Of a stretch of DNA of 64,000 bases, positions 16,313-24,771 are shown piece after piece. The stretch is from Streptomyces lincolnensis (GTDB taxonomy: Bacteria; Actinomycetota; Actinomycetes; Streptomycetales; Streptomycetaceae), in contig NZ_CP016438.1 in NCBI RefSeq assembly GCF_001685355.1, positions 7,378,001-7,442,000 on the forward strand, read 5' to 3'. A program made the translations under genes and the position numbers. Below the pieces are notes generated by a model, which saw only the letters and a list, made by a program, of their open reading frames with translations, did no database searches and was not told the origin of the DNA. Position 1 is the stretch's first letter, and each line of letters opens with the position of its first letter.

Positions 16313-17359
16313 ATGGGTGTTGCCACGGATATGCAGGGCCGGCCGGGGTCTGTGAGGCTGGCCACGGAGGGGTCGGGTGCGCAGGCCGGGAGGAGCGGAA
16401 AGAGAACCGTGTCGCTGTTCTGGCGGATCTTCTCGCTCAACGCCGTCGGCCTGTTCGTGGCCGCGGCACTGCTGCTGGGACCGGTCACCGTGTCGACCCC
16501 CGTCCTGCCGGGCGAGGCGCTGGCCGTGGTCGGGGGCCTCGTGGGCCTGCTGGCCGCCAACGCGCTCGTGCTGCGGGTCGGTCTCGCCCCGCTCAAGCGG
16601 CTGGGCGGGGCCATGTCCACCGCCGATCTGCTCCGGCCGGGAGCCCGCGCGCCGGTCGCCGGGCCCGCGGAGACCGCCGAGCTGATCACGACGTACAACA
16701 CGATGCTCGACCGGCTGGAGGCCGAACGCGCCACCGGGGCAGCCCGCGCGCTCTCAGCCCAGGAGCGCGAACGGCACCGCGTTGCGCAGGAGTTGCACGA
16801 CGAGGTCGGCCAGACGCTGACCGCCGTCCTCCTCCAGCTCAAGCGGGTGGCCGACCGGGCGCCCCGGGAACTGCGCGAGGAGGTGGGCCAGGCGCAGGAG
16901 GCCACCCGTGCGGGGCTGGACGAGATCCGCCGGATCGCCCGCCGGCTGCGGCCCGGTGTCCTGGACGAACTGGGACTGTCCAGCGCCCTGCGGTCCCTGG
17001 CGGCCGAGTTCACCACGCACGGGCTGACGGTCCGCCACCAGATCGCCGGCGACCTGCCCCACCTGACCGAGGAGTCCGAACTCGTGCTCTACCGGGTGGC
17101 CCAGGAGGGCCTCACCAACACCGCCCGGCATGCCGCCGCCGACCGCGCGGAGATCCGGCTGCGGCCGGTCGCCGACGGCGTCGAACTCCTCGTACGCGAC
17201 AACGGCAGGGGGGTCGGCGGGGCGCCGGAGGGTTCCGGGATCAGCGGCATGCGCGAGCGGGCACTCCTGATCGGAGCGGTCCTCTCCGTAGGGTCCGCGC
17301 CCGACGGCGGCACGGACGTACGGCTGAGCGTCCCGTTCACCGCCGTGGGCGGTCCGTGA
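16313..17359 (+). CDS. NarL-family sensor histidine kinase
   Basis: 348-residue kinase. It has two N-terminal helices (SLNAVGLFVAAALLLG and VVGGLVGLLAANALVL) with almost no external loop, a HAMP-like linker (APLKRLGGAMS), and a HisKA_3 dimerisation domain with the phospho-histidine in RHRVAQELHDEVGQTLTAVL. The ATPase domain follows (LYRVAQEGLTNTARHA, LLVRDNGRGVGG, SGISGMRERALL). A small external loop suggests intramembrane or cytoplasmic sensing. An alternative start is GTG 16409 (SLFWRIF). Its stop overlaps the regulator start by one base (TGATG). As I recall the pair corresponds to S. coelicolor SCO5784/SCO5785, linked there to the onset of secondary metabolism. Confidence 0.88.
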   Translation: MGVATDMQGRPGSVRLATEGSGAQAGRSGKRTVSLFWRIFSLNAVGLFVAAALLLGPVTVSTPVLPGEALAVVGGLVGLLAANALVLRVGLAPLKRLGGAMSTADLLRPGARAPVAGPAETAELITTYNTMLDRLEAERATGAARALSAQERERHRVAQELHDEVGQTLTAVLLQLKRVADRAPRELREEVGQAQEATRAGLDEIRRIARRLRPGVLDELGLSSALRSLAAEFTTHGLTVRHQIAGDLPHLTEESELVLYRVAQEGLTNTARHAAADRAEIRLRPVADGVELLVRDNGRGVGGAPEGSGISGMRERALLIGAVLSVGSAPDGGTDVRLSVPFTAVGGP

Positions 17360-18018
17360 TGTCCGGGCCGGGGCCGATCCGGGTGCTGCTCGCCGACGAC
17401 CACACTCTCGTACGGCGGGGAGTGCGGCTGATCCTGGAGGGCGAGCCGGACATCACGGTCGTCGCCGAGGCGGGCGACGGGGCGGAGGCGGTCGAGCTGG
17501 CCCGCGCGCAGGAGGTCGATCTGGCGGTCCTGGACATCGCGATGCCGCGCATGACCGGCCTCCAGGCCGCCCGCGAGCTGTCCCGGCGGCTGCCGAACCT
17601 GCACCTGCTCGTCCTGACCATGTACGACAACGAGCAGTACTTCTTCGAGGCCCTCAAGGCCGGTGCCAGCGGTTACGTCCTCAAGTCCGTCGCCGACCGC
17701 GACCTCGTCGAGGCCTGCCGCGCCGCGGTCCGCGACCAGCCCTTCATCTACCCCGGCGCGGAACGCGCCCTCGTCCGCTCCTACCTGGAACGCCTGCACC
17801 GCGGCGACGGGCTGCCCGAGCGGGCCATCACCGAGCGCGAGGAGGAGATCCTCAAGCTCGTCGCCGAGGGCCACACCTCCAAGGAGATCGGCGAACTCCT
17901 CTTCATCAGCGCCAAGACCGTCGAACGCCACCGCGCGAATCTCCTCCAGAAACTGGGCATGCGCGATCGCCTGGAACTGACCCGCTACGCGATCCGGGCG
18001 GGCCTCATCGATCCGTGA
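17359..18018 (+). CDS. NarL/LuxR-type response regulator
   Basis: 219 residues. The receiver domain has DD at 13-14, phospho-acceptor D59 in LAVLDIAMPRMTG, the T in VLTMYDN and K in YVLKSV. The C-terminal LuxR-type helix-turn-helix reads ITEREEEILKLVAEGHTSKE then ISAKTVERHRANLLQKL. It is cotranscribed and translationally coupled with the kinase immediately upstream. Targets are not evident; no autoregulatory site was recognised. Confidence 0.92.
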   Translation: MSGPGPIRVLLADDHTLVRRGVRLILEGEPDITVVAEAGDGAEAVELARAQEVDLAVLDIAMPRMTGLQAARELSRRLPNLHLLVLTMYDNEQYFFEALKAGASGYVLKSVADRDLVEACRAAVRDQPFIYPGAERALVRSYLERLHRGDGLPERAITEREEEILKLVAEGHTSKEIGELLFISAKTVERHRANLLQKLGMRDRLELTRYAIRAGLIDP

Positions 18019-18027
18019 GGCGGGGAA

Positions 18028-18450
18028 TCACCCCTTGCGCGAACCCACGGCACCGCGCCGTCGCCGCATGACATACACCCCCGCGGCACCGGCCGCTCCA
18101 ACGGCCAGAGCGATCCCCAGGGTGCGCTCGAAGTCGGCGGGGCCCACGCTGCCGCCGATGCCGCCCTGGACGCCACGGGTCGGGACAGGCGTCGCGGCTG
18201 TCACGCCGGCCGTCCCCCTGCGGGGCAGGACCTCGCACGCGATGCCGTCGTCCACTCCCTGGTCCTCGTCGAGCCGGTTCGGGTCACTCGTGTCGCGGTC
18301 GAACTCCGCCTGCGCGTCTTCCTGGTAGACGAAGTCGGCGCAGTCCAGGTCGGTTTGAGCATGTGCGACGCTCGTCAGTGGTCCGGTGGCCAGGATGACC
18401 GCCACTGCGCCGGCGAACGGGGCGCGTATCCCGATGGTCCGTATCCGCAT
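18028..18450 (-). CDS. Secreted excalibur calcium-binding domain protein
   Basis: 140 residues. The N-terminal signal peptide (GAVAVILATGPLTSVAHA) is followed by one excalibur domain with its two cysteines and acidic loop: LDCADFVYQEDAQAEFDRD, then DEDQGVDDGIACEVLP. A Thr/Gly/Val-rich linker leads to a C-terminal membrane helix (LGIALAVGAAGAAGVYVM) and an Arg-rich tail, so it is probably anchored to the outer face of the membrane. Excalibur domains bind Ca2+ through a DxDxDGxxCE loop, which here reads DEDQGVDDGIACE. It converges on the response regulator gene. The function is unknown. Confidence 0.85.
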   Translation of the reverse strand: MRIRTIGIRAPFAGAVAVILATGPLTSVAHAQTDLDCADFVYQEDAQAEFDRDTSDPNRLDEDQGVDDGIACEVLPRRGTAGVTAATPVPTRGVQGGIGGSVGPADFERTLGIALAVGAAGAAGVYVMRRRRGAVGSRKG

Positions 18451-18569
18451 GGTCCTGCCTTTCGGGCGGGGGAGGCCTTCACGGCCCTCCCTGCGACCCT
18501 AGGGACGGCTCCTCGCACCCGGCCCGCGATGCTCCGCCGAATGGACGACGGCGGCCCGGCAGACACCGG

Positions 18570-21488
18570 CTACAACAACGCCTCCCAATCCCCGTCGAAG
18601 TCCGCCGGATTCACGAACAGCAACTCGGGTTCGGCGGGCTGTGCGGGGGCCGGGGTGTTCGGGTCCGGGAGGGGCTGTTCCGTCCAGATGCACTTGCCGG
18701 TGGGGGTGTAGCGGGCGCCCCAGCGGTGGGAGAGGGCGGTGATGAGCTGGAGGCCGCGGCCGCCTTCGTCGGTCTCGGTGGCGCGGCGGATGCGGGGCAT
18801 GGTCTGGCTGCCGTCGTAGACCTCGCAGATGAGGTCGGTGGAGTGCAGGAGGCGGAGCCGGACCGGGCCGCGGGCATGGCGCACGACATTGCCCACCAGC
18901 TCGCTGACGAGGAGCTCGGTGGTGGGGGTGAGGTCGTCGAGGTCCCAGGCGGTGAGTTGGTCGCGGACATGGCGGCGGGCCTGGCCGGCCGCCCGCGGAT
19001 CCTGGGGCAGCGACCAGGAGGCCATCCGCTCCGCGGGCAGGGCGTGCAGCCGGGCGACGAGGAACGCGGCGTCGTCGGCGGCCTGGTCGGAGGGGAGCAG
19101 ACCGGCTGTCAGTATGTCGCATAGGCGTTCGAGATCCATCGCCGTGCCATCCGCGTGCGCCGCGCTCAGCAGCCGCGCCAGATCCGTCATGCCCTCGTCG
19201 ATCTCCCGCTTGGCGGACTCGACCAGCCCGTCGGTGTAGAGCACGAGCAGACTGCCCTCGGGCACCTCCAGCTCGACCGTCTCGAACGGTGGATTCGCCG
19301 CGCCCAGCGGCGGATCGGCGTCCGGCACAGGAAAGTGCACGGTCCCGTCGGGAAGGACCAGGGCGGGCGGCGGATGACCGGCTCGGGCGAGGGAGCAGAC
19401 CCGGGTCGTGGAGTCGTAGAGCGCGTACAGGCAGGTGGCGTACGAGCCCTCGCCCATGCCGGCGACGATGTCGTTGAGGTGGCCCAGGATCTCGTCCGGG
19501 GGCAGTTCGAGGTCGGCCAGGGTGTGGACGGCGGTACGCAGCCGCCCCATGGTGGCCGCCTCCGGCAGCCCGTGCCCCATCACGTCACCGACGACGAGCG
19601 CGACCTGCCCGCCGGACAGCGGAATGATGTCGTACCAGTCACCGCCGACGTCCGCGCCCTGCCCGGCCGGCAGATAGCGGGCGGCGGCCGTGCACGCGGG
19701 CAGGTCGGGCAGCGCCTGCGGGAGCAGACTGCGCTGGAGTTCGCGGGACCGGGTGCGCTCGGCGTCGTAGAGCCGGGCCCGCTCCAGGGACTGGGCGACC
19801 AGGGCGCTGATCGTGGTCAGCAGCGCGCGCTCCTCGTCGGTGAGCAGCCGCGGCCGGTCGAAGGACAGCACGCACACGCCGAAGGTGTGCCCCGAGGCCG
19901 TCAGCGGCAGGAACGCCCAGGAGTGCCCGCCCGAGCGCTCCGCCAGATCGGCCGCCGCGGGACAGCGCGCGGTCAGCTCCTCCCGGGAGGACAGGAACAA
20001 CGGTGTCCCGGTCTCGACCGTGCCCCAGGCCGGGTCGTCGGGCGTCCGGGGACGGCTGTCGACGAGGTCGAGGACGTCGTCCGGGTAGCCGACGGCCCCC
20101 ACGTGATGGAGCCGGTCGCCCTCGACGACCTGGACCATGAGCCCCGTCGCGGCGGAGGGCGGCAGCACTCTTCGGGCGACCGCGTCCACCACGTCCTGCG
20201 AGGTCGTCGCCTTGGCGAGCTCCGCGGTCAGCTCGGCGATCCGGGCGGCCCGTTCGGTCGCCGCCCGCTCGGCCGCCTGGTGCTCCTCGGCCAGCCGACG
20301 CTTGTCGGTGACGTCCTGGAAGTACAGGGTGCGCCCGTCGGGCCCCGGCACCAGCCGCAGATGGAAGCGTTGCCCGGAGTCCGGCAGATGCACGTCGAAA
20401 CCGGCGGGCTTCTCCTCGGCCGCGGCCGCCAGGCAGCGCTCCTTCAGGCCCGGAACCTGCCGGGCGGCGGGCAGCGCCCACAGCAGGCGCCCGAACAGTT
20501 CCTCCTCGGAGAAGCCCAGCAGCCGTTCCGCCTCCAGGTTGGCGAAGGTGATCCGCCACTCGTCGTCCACGGCCAGGAAGCCGTCGCTCATGTGTCTCAG
20601 GGCCCGGCCGAGCGCGTCGCGGGCGGTGCGCGACTCGTTGCTCTCCCAGCCCACGCCGATCATCCGGTGGGGCTCGCCCTGCTCGTCGTAGGTGGCCCGG
20701 CCCCGGGCCCGCGTCCAGCCGTAGGTGCCGTCCAGACGCCGTACCCGGTACTCGGCCTCGAAGACGCTCTGATCGAGGATCGCCCGCTGCGCCGCCGCCA
20801 GGGTCGGTGCCAGGTCGTCGGGGTGGACGATCCGCATCCAGTTCTCGATCCGGCCGGTGAAGTCGGCCGGGCGGGTGCCGTACAGGGCCAGGGCCGCCTC
20901 GTCCCAGATCAGGTCACCGGTACGGATGTTCCAGTCCCACGATCCGACCTCGACCTCCTTCAGGGCCTGGCGCAGACGCTCCCCGCTCGGTTCGCCGTGC
21001 GCGGGCCCGGACGGCGGCGGCGCCTGCGCCATGCGGTCCTCGGTCCAGGCCACGACCGCCCGCAGGAAGTCCCAGTGCTCCGGCGTCGGTTCGCCCCGCT
21101 CGCCCGCCACGACGGTCAGCGCGCCGATGCTGCGCTTGCGGCCGAACACGGGGAAGGCGGCGAAACCGGTGCCCGGCCACGACGTGCCGTGCTCGTCGGA
21201 GGACATGTCGTGCCGGTCGGGCAGTGGCACCCACACACCGCTGCCCCGGTGCAGGGCACGGGCCGGGGCCAGGGGGCCCTCCTGGTCGAGGATCTCCCAG
21301 GAGCGGGTGAGGGCGGGAGGCAGTCCCGCGGCCGACACCAGCCGCAGCGCGGACATCGGACCGCGCAGATGGATCGTTCCGCCGAGCGCGCCCAGCTCGC
21401 CCACCGCGTGGTGCAGGGCCAGCCGGAAGACCTCGCTCTCCGTGACGCCCGGGGCCACCGTGTGGAGCAGAGCGAGCCGTGCGTTCAT
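18570..21488 (-). CDS. Multidomain PAS/GAF PP2C (SpoIIE) phosphatase with anti-sigma-type kinase domain
   Basis: 972 residues. Order: GAF-like sensor (about 1-160), PAS with PAC (about 180-290; IRTGDLIWDEAALALYG), second PAS (about 300-400; FLAVDDEWRITFANLEAERL), GAF (about 430-590), SpoIIE-type PP2C phosphatase (about 610-810), and an RsbW-like HATPase domain (about 830-950). The PP2C metal motifs are GGDWYDIIPLSGGQVALVVG and DVMGHG; the HATPase marks are ELVGNVVRHARGP and ETDEGGRGLQLI. Such proteins dephosphorylate anti-anti-sigma factors and rephosphorylate them as kinases, tuning partner switching. No anti-anti-sigma gene is adjacent. It diverges from rutA. Confidence 0.9.
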   Translation of the reverse strand: MNARLALLHTVAPGVTESEVFRLALHHAVGELGALGGTIHLRGPMSALRLVSAAGLPPALTRSWEILDQEGPLAPARALHRGSGVWVPLPDRHDMSSDEHGTSWPGTGFAAFPVFGRKRSIGALTVVAGERGEPTPEHWDFLRAVVAWTEDRMAQAPPPSGPAHGEPSGERLRQALKEVEVGSWDWNIRTGDLIWDEAALALYGTRPADFTGRIENWMRIVHPDDLAPTLAAAQRAILDQSVFEAEYRVRRLDGTYGWTRARGRATYDEQGEPHRMIGVGWESNESRTARDALGRALRHMSDGFLAVDDEWRITFANLEAERLLGFSEEELFGRLLWALPAARQVPGLKERCLAAAAEEKPAGFDVHLPDSGQRFHLRLVPGPDGRTLYFQDVTDKRRLAEEHQAAERAATERAARIAELTAELAKATTSQDVVDAVARRVLPPSAATGLMVQVVEGDRLHHVGAVGYPDDVLDLVDSRPRTPDDPAWGTVETGTPLFLSSREELTARCPAAADLAERSGGHSWAFLPLTASGHTFGVCVLSFDRPRLLTDEERALLTTISALVAQSLERARLYDAERTRSRELQRSLLPQALPDLPACTAAARYLPAGQGADVGGDWYDIIPLSGGQVALVVGDVMGHGLPEAATMGRLRTAVHTLADLELPPDEILGHLNDIVAGMGEGSYATCLYALYDSTTRVCSLARAGHPPPALVLPDGTVHFPVPDADPPLGAANPPFETVELEVPEGSLLVLYTDGLVESAKREIDEGMTDLARLLSAAHADGTAMDLERLCDILTAGLLPSDQAADDAAFLVARLHALPAERMASWSLPQDPRAAGQARRHVRDQLTAWDLDDLTPTTELLVSELVGNVVRHARGPVRLRLLHSTDLICEVYDGSQTMPRIRRATETDEGGRGLQLITALSHRWGARYTPTGKCIWTEQPLPDPNTPAPAQPAEPELLFVNPADFDGDWEALL

Positions 21489-21583
21489 GCGGGGAACCTA
21501 TCGTCCCGGATTTGGTCCGAAACCTGTTTCACAGATTCCGACGTGCGGCTTTCCTGCACTGTCACGTCTCGACGTCATGTCTC

Positions 21584-21600
21584 GGCGTTCTTTCAACGCC
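21584..21600. promoter_or_regulatory. Inverted repeat between phosphatase and rutA
   Basis: GGCGTT-CTTTC-AACGCC, perfect 6-bp arms in the 193-bp divergent interval. It could be an operator for either gene. A GTTGTTGACA stretch at 21608-21617 lies further on toward rutA. Confidence 0.3.
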
Positions 21601-21681
21601 CTTGCAGACATGGAGAGTTGTTGACATTTGACCGGTGTAGCGTGCCGTCGCACGGGCAGGTTCCGGATCATGAGGAGCGGC

Positions 21682-22764
21682 ATGGACATCGGTGTCTTCA
21701 TCCCCATCGGCAACAACGGCTGGCTCATTTCGAAGAGCTCACCGCAGTACCTGCCGAGCTTCGAGCTGAACAAGGCCGTCGTGCAGAAGGCCGAGGAGCA
21801 CGGACTCGACTTCGCCCTGTCGATGATCAAACTCAAGGGATTCGGCGGCGACACGGAGTTCTGGGACCACTGCCTGGAGTCGTTCACGCTGATGGCGGGC
21901 CTGGCCGCCGTCACGGAACGCATCAAGCTGTACGCCTCCACCCCGATCCTCGCCCTGCCCCCGGCGATCGTCGCCCGCATGGCCGTCACGGTCGACTCCA
22001 TCGCCCCCGGCCGCTTTGGCGTCAACATCGTCACCGGCTGGGCGCCGGGCGAGTACACGCAGATGGGCGTGTGGCCCGGCGACGAGCACTTCGCCAACCG
22101 CTACGCCCGGGCCGTCGAGTACGTCACCGTGATGAAGGAGCTGTGGAGCGAGGGCGTCAGCAACTTCAAGGGCGAGTTCTACGAGATGGACGACTGTGTG
22201 CTCTCCCCGCGACCGGCGGACGGGCACATCGACATCGTCGCCGCCGGACAGAGCAGCACCGGCATGCGGTTCGCCGCCGACCACGCCGACTACAACTTCA
22301 TCCTCGGCAGCGGCGTCAACACCCCGCTCGCCTTCGCGGACACCACGGCCACGCTGGAACAGGCGGCGCGCGAGAGCGGCCGTGACGTCGGCGCGCTCTC
22401 GCTCTTCATGGTCATCGCCGACGAGACCGACGAGGCCGCCCGCGCGAAGTGGCAGGACTACCACGACAACGCCGACCTCGCGGCCCTCGCCTACATGGCG
22501 GGGGAGTCCGCCACCGACACGAGTGCCGACGACTCCTCCACCGCCCGGACCATCGTGCTGCCCGAAGGCGCCGTGAACTTCAACATGGGCACCCTCGTCG
22601 GCTCCTACGAGACCGTCGCGAGGATGCTCGACGAGATCGCCGAGGTCCCCGGCACCAAGGGGATCATGCTCGTCTTCGACGACTTCGTCGAAGGCATCGA
22701 GAACTTCGGCACCCGGATCCAGCCCCTGATGAGCTGCCGCTCGGACCGGGTGACCGCGGCCTGA
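21682..22764 (+). CDS. rutA: Pyrimidine monooxygenase RutA-like flavoprotein
   Basis: 360-residue luciferase-like flavin monooxygenase closely matching RutA, which opens the uracil ring with O2 and FMN to give ureidoacrylate. Whole-length family features are [100 protein letters not shown] and [22 protein letters not shown] 21682 has AGGAG 4 nt upstream; an upstream in-frame start at 21628 lacks one. None of rutB-G is nearby, so the pathway is either completed elsewhere or the enzyme has another substrate. It converges with the ABC-F gene with only 7 nt between stops. Confidence 0.88.
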   Translation: MDIGVFIPIGNNGWLISKSSPQYLPSFELNKAVVQKAEEHGLDFALSMIKLKGFGGDTEFWDHCLESFTLMAGLAAVTERIKLYASTPILALPPAIVARMAVTVDSIAPGRFGVNIVTGWAPGEYTQMGVWPGDEHFANRYARAVEYVTVMKELWSEGVSNFKGEFYEMDDCVLSPRPADGHIDIVAAGQSSTGMRFAADHADYNFILGSGVNTPLAFADTTATLEQAARESGRDVGALSLFMVIADETDEAARAKWQDYHDNADLAALAYMAGESATDTSADDSSTARTIVLPEGAVNFNMGTLVGSYETVARMLDEIAEVPGTKGIMLVFDDFVEGIENFGTRIQPLMSCRSDRVTAA

Positions 22765-22771
22765 GCCCCGC

Positions 22772-24427
22772 TCATCCGGCCAGTGACTCCTCTCGCGGTC
22801 CCGGCAGGGGAAGCTCCAGCCGCGGCCAGGCCCGGATGTCGCGTTGCATCTGGCGGTCGTGCGTCGCCAGGACGACGGCCGCGTCGGTGGCCTTGAGCGC
22901 GTCGGTGAGCTCGTCGACCAGGGCGATGGACAGGTGGTTGGTGGGTTCGTCCAGCAACAGCAGGTGCGGCCGGGCGGCGAGGGCCAGGGCCAGGTCGAGG
23001 CGGCGCTGCTGCCCCATGGACAGCTCGGCCACCGGCTTGTCCGCGTCGCGCGAGCCGAGCAGGCCCAGCGACGACAGCGCGGTGACCTCGCTGTCGCGCA
23101 GGACGCCCGTGGTGACCAGACGTGCGGTGTGCGCCTGGTAGACGTCGTTCGCCCGGCGACGCGTGGTGTGCGGCGACTCCTGGCCGAGCAATTGCAGCCG
23201 CACCTTGCGCGCGTGCCGTGCGCGGCCCGTCGTCGGAACGAGCCGTCCCGCCAGGACGGACAGCAGCGTGGACTTGCCCGCCCCGTTCGGCCCGGTGACG
23301 GCCAGCCGGTCGCCCGATGTCAGCGACAGGCTGGTCGGCCGGTGCAGCCGCCCGGCCACGGTGACCTCCTCCGCGTGCAGCAGGACCACGCCGGGCCGGG
23401 CCGGCAGCTCGGGCGGGGTGAAGCGCCGGGGCGGCACGGGCGCGGTGATCCGGTGCTGTTCCAGGTCCTCCTGGCGTCGGTGCACGGAACGGACCAGGGC
23501 CGGGGCACGGGTGGCGCGCTGGTGCCTGCCGGTGCCCTTGGGCGGCCGCCAGCCGGTGCTCAGCCGGTTCTGCGCCTCCGACAGGGACTGCTGGAGACGG
23601 GCGTGTTCGCTCTGCTGCTCCTCGTACTCGGCCTCCCAGCGGAGCAGTTCGGCCTCGCGCCCCTCCCGGTAGCCGGCGAATCCGCCGCCGTACACCCGGG
23701 GGCGGCCGTCGCTGGTGGGGTCGAGGTCGAGGACCGTGGTCGCCACGTCCGACAGCAGCGCCCGGTCGTGGCTGACCACGACGACGCCTCCGGGGTGGGC
23801 GCGCAGGCGCGCGGTGAGGTAGTCGAGCCCCTCCAGGTCGAGATGGTTGGTCGGCTCGTCCAGCAGCAGGAAGTCGTACTCGGCGCCCAGCAGACAGGCC
23901 AGCCGGATCCGGTAGCGCTGCCCGACCGAGAGCGTGGCCAGCCGGCGCGTGCGGTCGTCGACCGCCCCGAGTCCGGCGAGCGCCACGTCGACCCGGCGGT
24001 CCGCGTCCCAGGCGTCCAGTGCCTGCGCCGCTTCCAGGGCGTCGGCGTACTCCCGTTCCGCGCCGGGCAGTTCCTCGGCGAGAGCGGCCGCGGCGGTGTC
24101 CAGGCAGTGGAGTGCGGCCCGGGCATCGGCCAGGTGCTCGTCGATGACGTCACCGACCGTCCGGTCGTCCTCGGCGGGCATCTCCTGCTCCGCCAGGGCG
24201 AGCGTGCCCACCCGCTGCACGCTCCCCTCGTCCGGGGCCAGGACCCCGGCCAGGACGTGCAGCAGGGTCGACTTCCCGCGCCCGTTCTCACCCACGACAC
24301 CCCAGCGCGACCTGGGGGAGACCTTCATGTCGACATGGCGCAGCACGGTACGGCCACCGCGGTCCACGCGGACATCGGCGCAGGTCAGCTGGGCCCGATC
24401 ACGCGCGGGCAGGGAAAAGGCGTTCAC
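22772..24427 (-). CDS. ABC-F protein, probable ribosomal protection/antibiotic resistance
   Basis: 551 residues with two ABC ATPase domains and no membrane segments, i.e. ABC-F. Domain 1: Walker A GENGRGKST, signature LSVGQRYRIRLACLL, Walker B LLLDEPTNHLD. Domain 2: GPNGAGKST, LSMGQQRRLDLALAL, LLLDEPTNHLS. The interdomain linker (about 255-320; EAELLRWEAEYEEQQSEHARLQ and RHQRATRAPALVRSVHRRQED) is the part that reaches the ribosome in this family. ABC-F proteins displace macrolides, lincosamides, pleuromutilins or act in translation. Start GTG has GGAGG 9 nt upstream. A leader peptide and RBS-masking hairpin precede it, typical of inducible resistance genes. Producer self-resistance is possible but no biosynthetic cluster is adjacent. 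Confidence 0.9.
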   Translation of the reverse strand: MNAFSLPARDRAQLTCADVRVDRGGRTVLRHVDMKVSPRSRWGVVGENGRGKSTLLHVLAGVLAPDEGSVQRVGTLALAEQEMPAEDDRTVGDVIDEHLADARAALHCLDTAAAALAEELPGAEREYADALEAAQALDAWDADRRVDVALAGLGAVDDRTRRLATLSVGQRYRIRLACLLGAEYDFLLLDEPTNHLDLEGLDYLTARLRAHPGGVVVVSHDRALLSDVATTVLDLDPTSDGRPRVYGGGFAGYREGREAELLRWEAEYEEQQSEHARLQQSLSEAQNRLSTGWRPPKGTGRHQRATRAPALVRSVHRRQEDLEQHRITAPVPPRRFTPPELPARPGVVLLHAEEVTVAGRLHRPTSLSLTSGDRLAVTGPNGAGKSTLLSVLAGRLVPTTGRARHARKVRLQLLGQESPHTTRRRANDVYQAHTARLVTTGVLRDSEVTALSSLGLLGSRDADKPVAELSMGQQRRLDLALALAARPHLLLLDEPTNHLSIALVDELTDALKATDAAVVLATHDRQMQRDIRAWPRLELPLPGPREESLAG

Positions 24428-24436
24428 GTCTTACGT

Positions 24437-24467
24437 CCTCCGGTTTTCCGGTTTTCCCGGAAGGAGG
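24437..24467 (-). promoter_or_regulatory. Hairpin sequestering the ABC-F ribosome-binding site
   Basis: In the mRNA, CCUCC-UU-CCGG (24467-24457) can pair with CCGGAGG (24443-24437). The latter contains the GGAGG Shine-Dalgarno sequence of the ABC-F gene, 9 nt before its GTG. Within it, CCGG-GAAAA-CCGG can form a smaller alternative stem. This is the geometry of translational attenuation. Confidence 0.55.
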
Positions 24468-24580
24468 CACACCGCACCCCGCGCGAGACGCGGAAAAGGG
24501 GCGGATCAATGCCTCGGATCTGACAATCGGCCGGGCCCTGAACGGGGCGGCCGCGGGCGGCTGTGAAGGCTCGGAACGCG

Positions 24581-24598
24581 CCTCGCCATGATGCGAGG
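24581..24598 (-). promoter_or_regulatory. Leader inverted repeat
   Basis: CCTCGC-CATGAT-GCGAGG, perfect 6-bp arms, 20 bases after the leader ORF stop. It could be the first arm of an alternative leader structure. Confidence 0.4.
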
Positions 24599-24617
24599 GG
24601 CGGAGCCTGCGGCCCTG

Positions 24618-24641
24618 TCAGATGTAGAAGACGTAAATCAT
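24618..24641 (-). CDS. Leader peptide of the ABC-F gene
   Basis: A 7-codon ORF reading MIYVFYI and then TGA. Its ATG lies exactly 6 nt after TAGAAT, so the mRNA is probably leaderless and begins at the start codon. Very short hydrophobic leader peptides upstream of ABC-F and erm genes stall ribosomes in the presence of antibiotic and switch downstream structure. The ABC-F start follows 190 nt later, with the RBS-masking hairpin in between. Translation and stalling are inferred, not shown. Confidence 0.6.
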   Translation of the reverse strand: MIYVFYI

Positions 24642-24647
24642 GCGGCC

Positions 24648-24683
24648 ATTCTAACGACGCCCTCGTCCGCGCGCCGAGATTTT
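24648..24683 (-). promoter_or_regulatory. ABC-F promoter with AT tract before -35 (WblC/WhiB7-like)
   Basis: Minus strand: AAAATC, then TCGGCG as a poor -35, an 18-nt spacer and TAGAAT as -10. A short AT-rich tract directly upstream of a weak -35 is the known mark of WhiB7/WblC-activated promoters in actinobacteria, whose regulon includes ABC-F genes. Confidence 0.45.
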
Positions 24684-24771
24684 CCGGGCGCATACGGTCG
24701 GCCGTGCGGCCGGTGGGGCCTCACACGGGCACCCTGACAGGGGCCCGTCCGGGACGACCTACCCTTGACGC

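Larger units (their letters stand above)
24428..24771. promoter_or_regulatory. Leader region of the ABC-F gene and divergent miaB promoter
   Basis: This 344-bp interval has no long gene. On the minus strand it holds a promoter (24648-24683), a 7-codon leader ORF (24618-24641), an inverted repeat (24581-24598) and a hairpin that masks the ABC-F Shine-Dalgarno sequence (24437-24467). The first 130 bp on the right also serve miaB on the plus strand, with TACCCT (24760-24765) 6 nt before its ATG. Confidence 0.7.

Noticed and set aside
21577..21624. 15-codon ORF MSRRSFNALADMESC as a leader peptide for rutA
   Set aside because: No ribosome-binding site, a single terminal Cys, and no link of rutA to cysteine supply; it is more likely chance.
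19155..22385. 1076-codon plus-strand frame across the phosphatase and rutA
   Set aside because: Opposite-strand and out-of-frame shadow of two well-supported genes.
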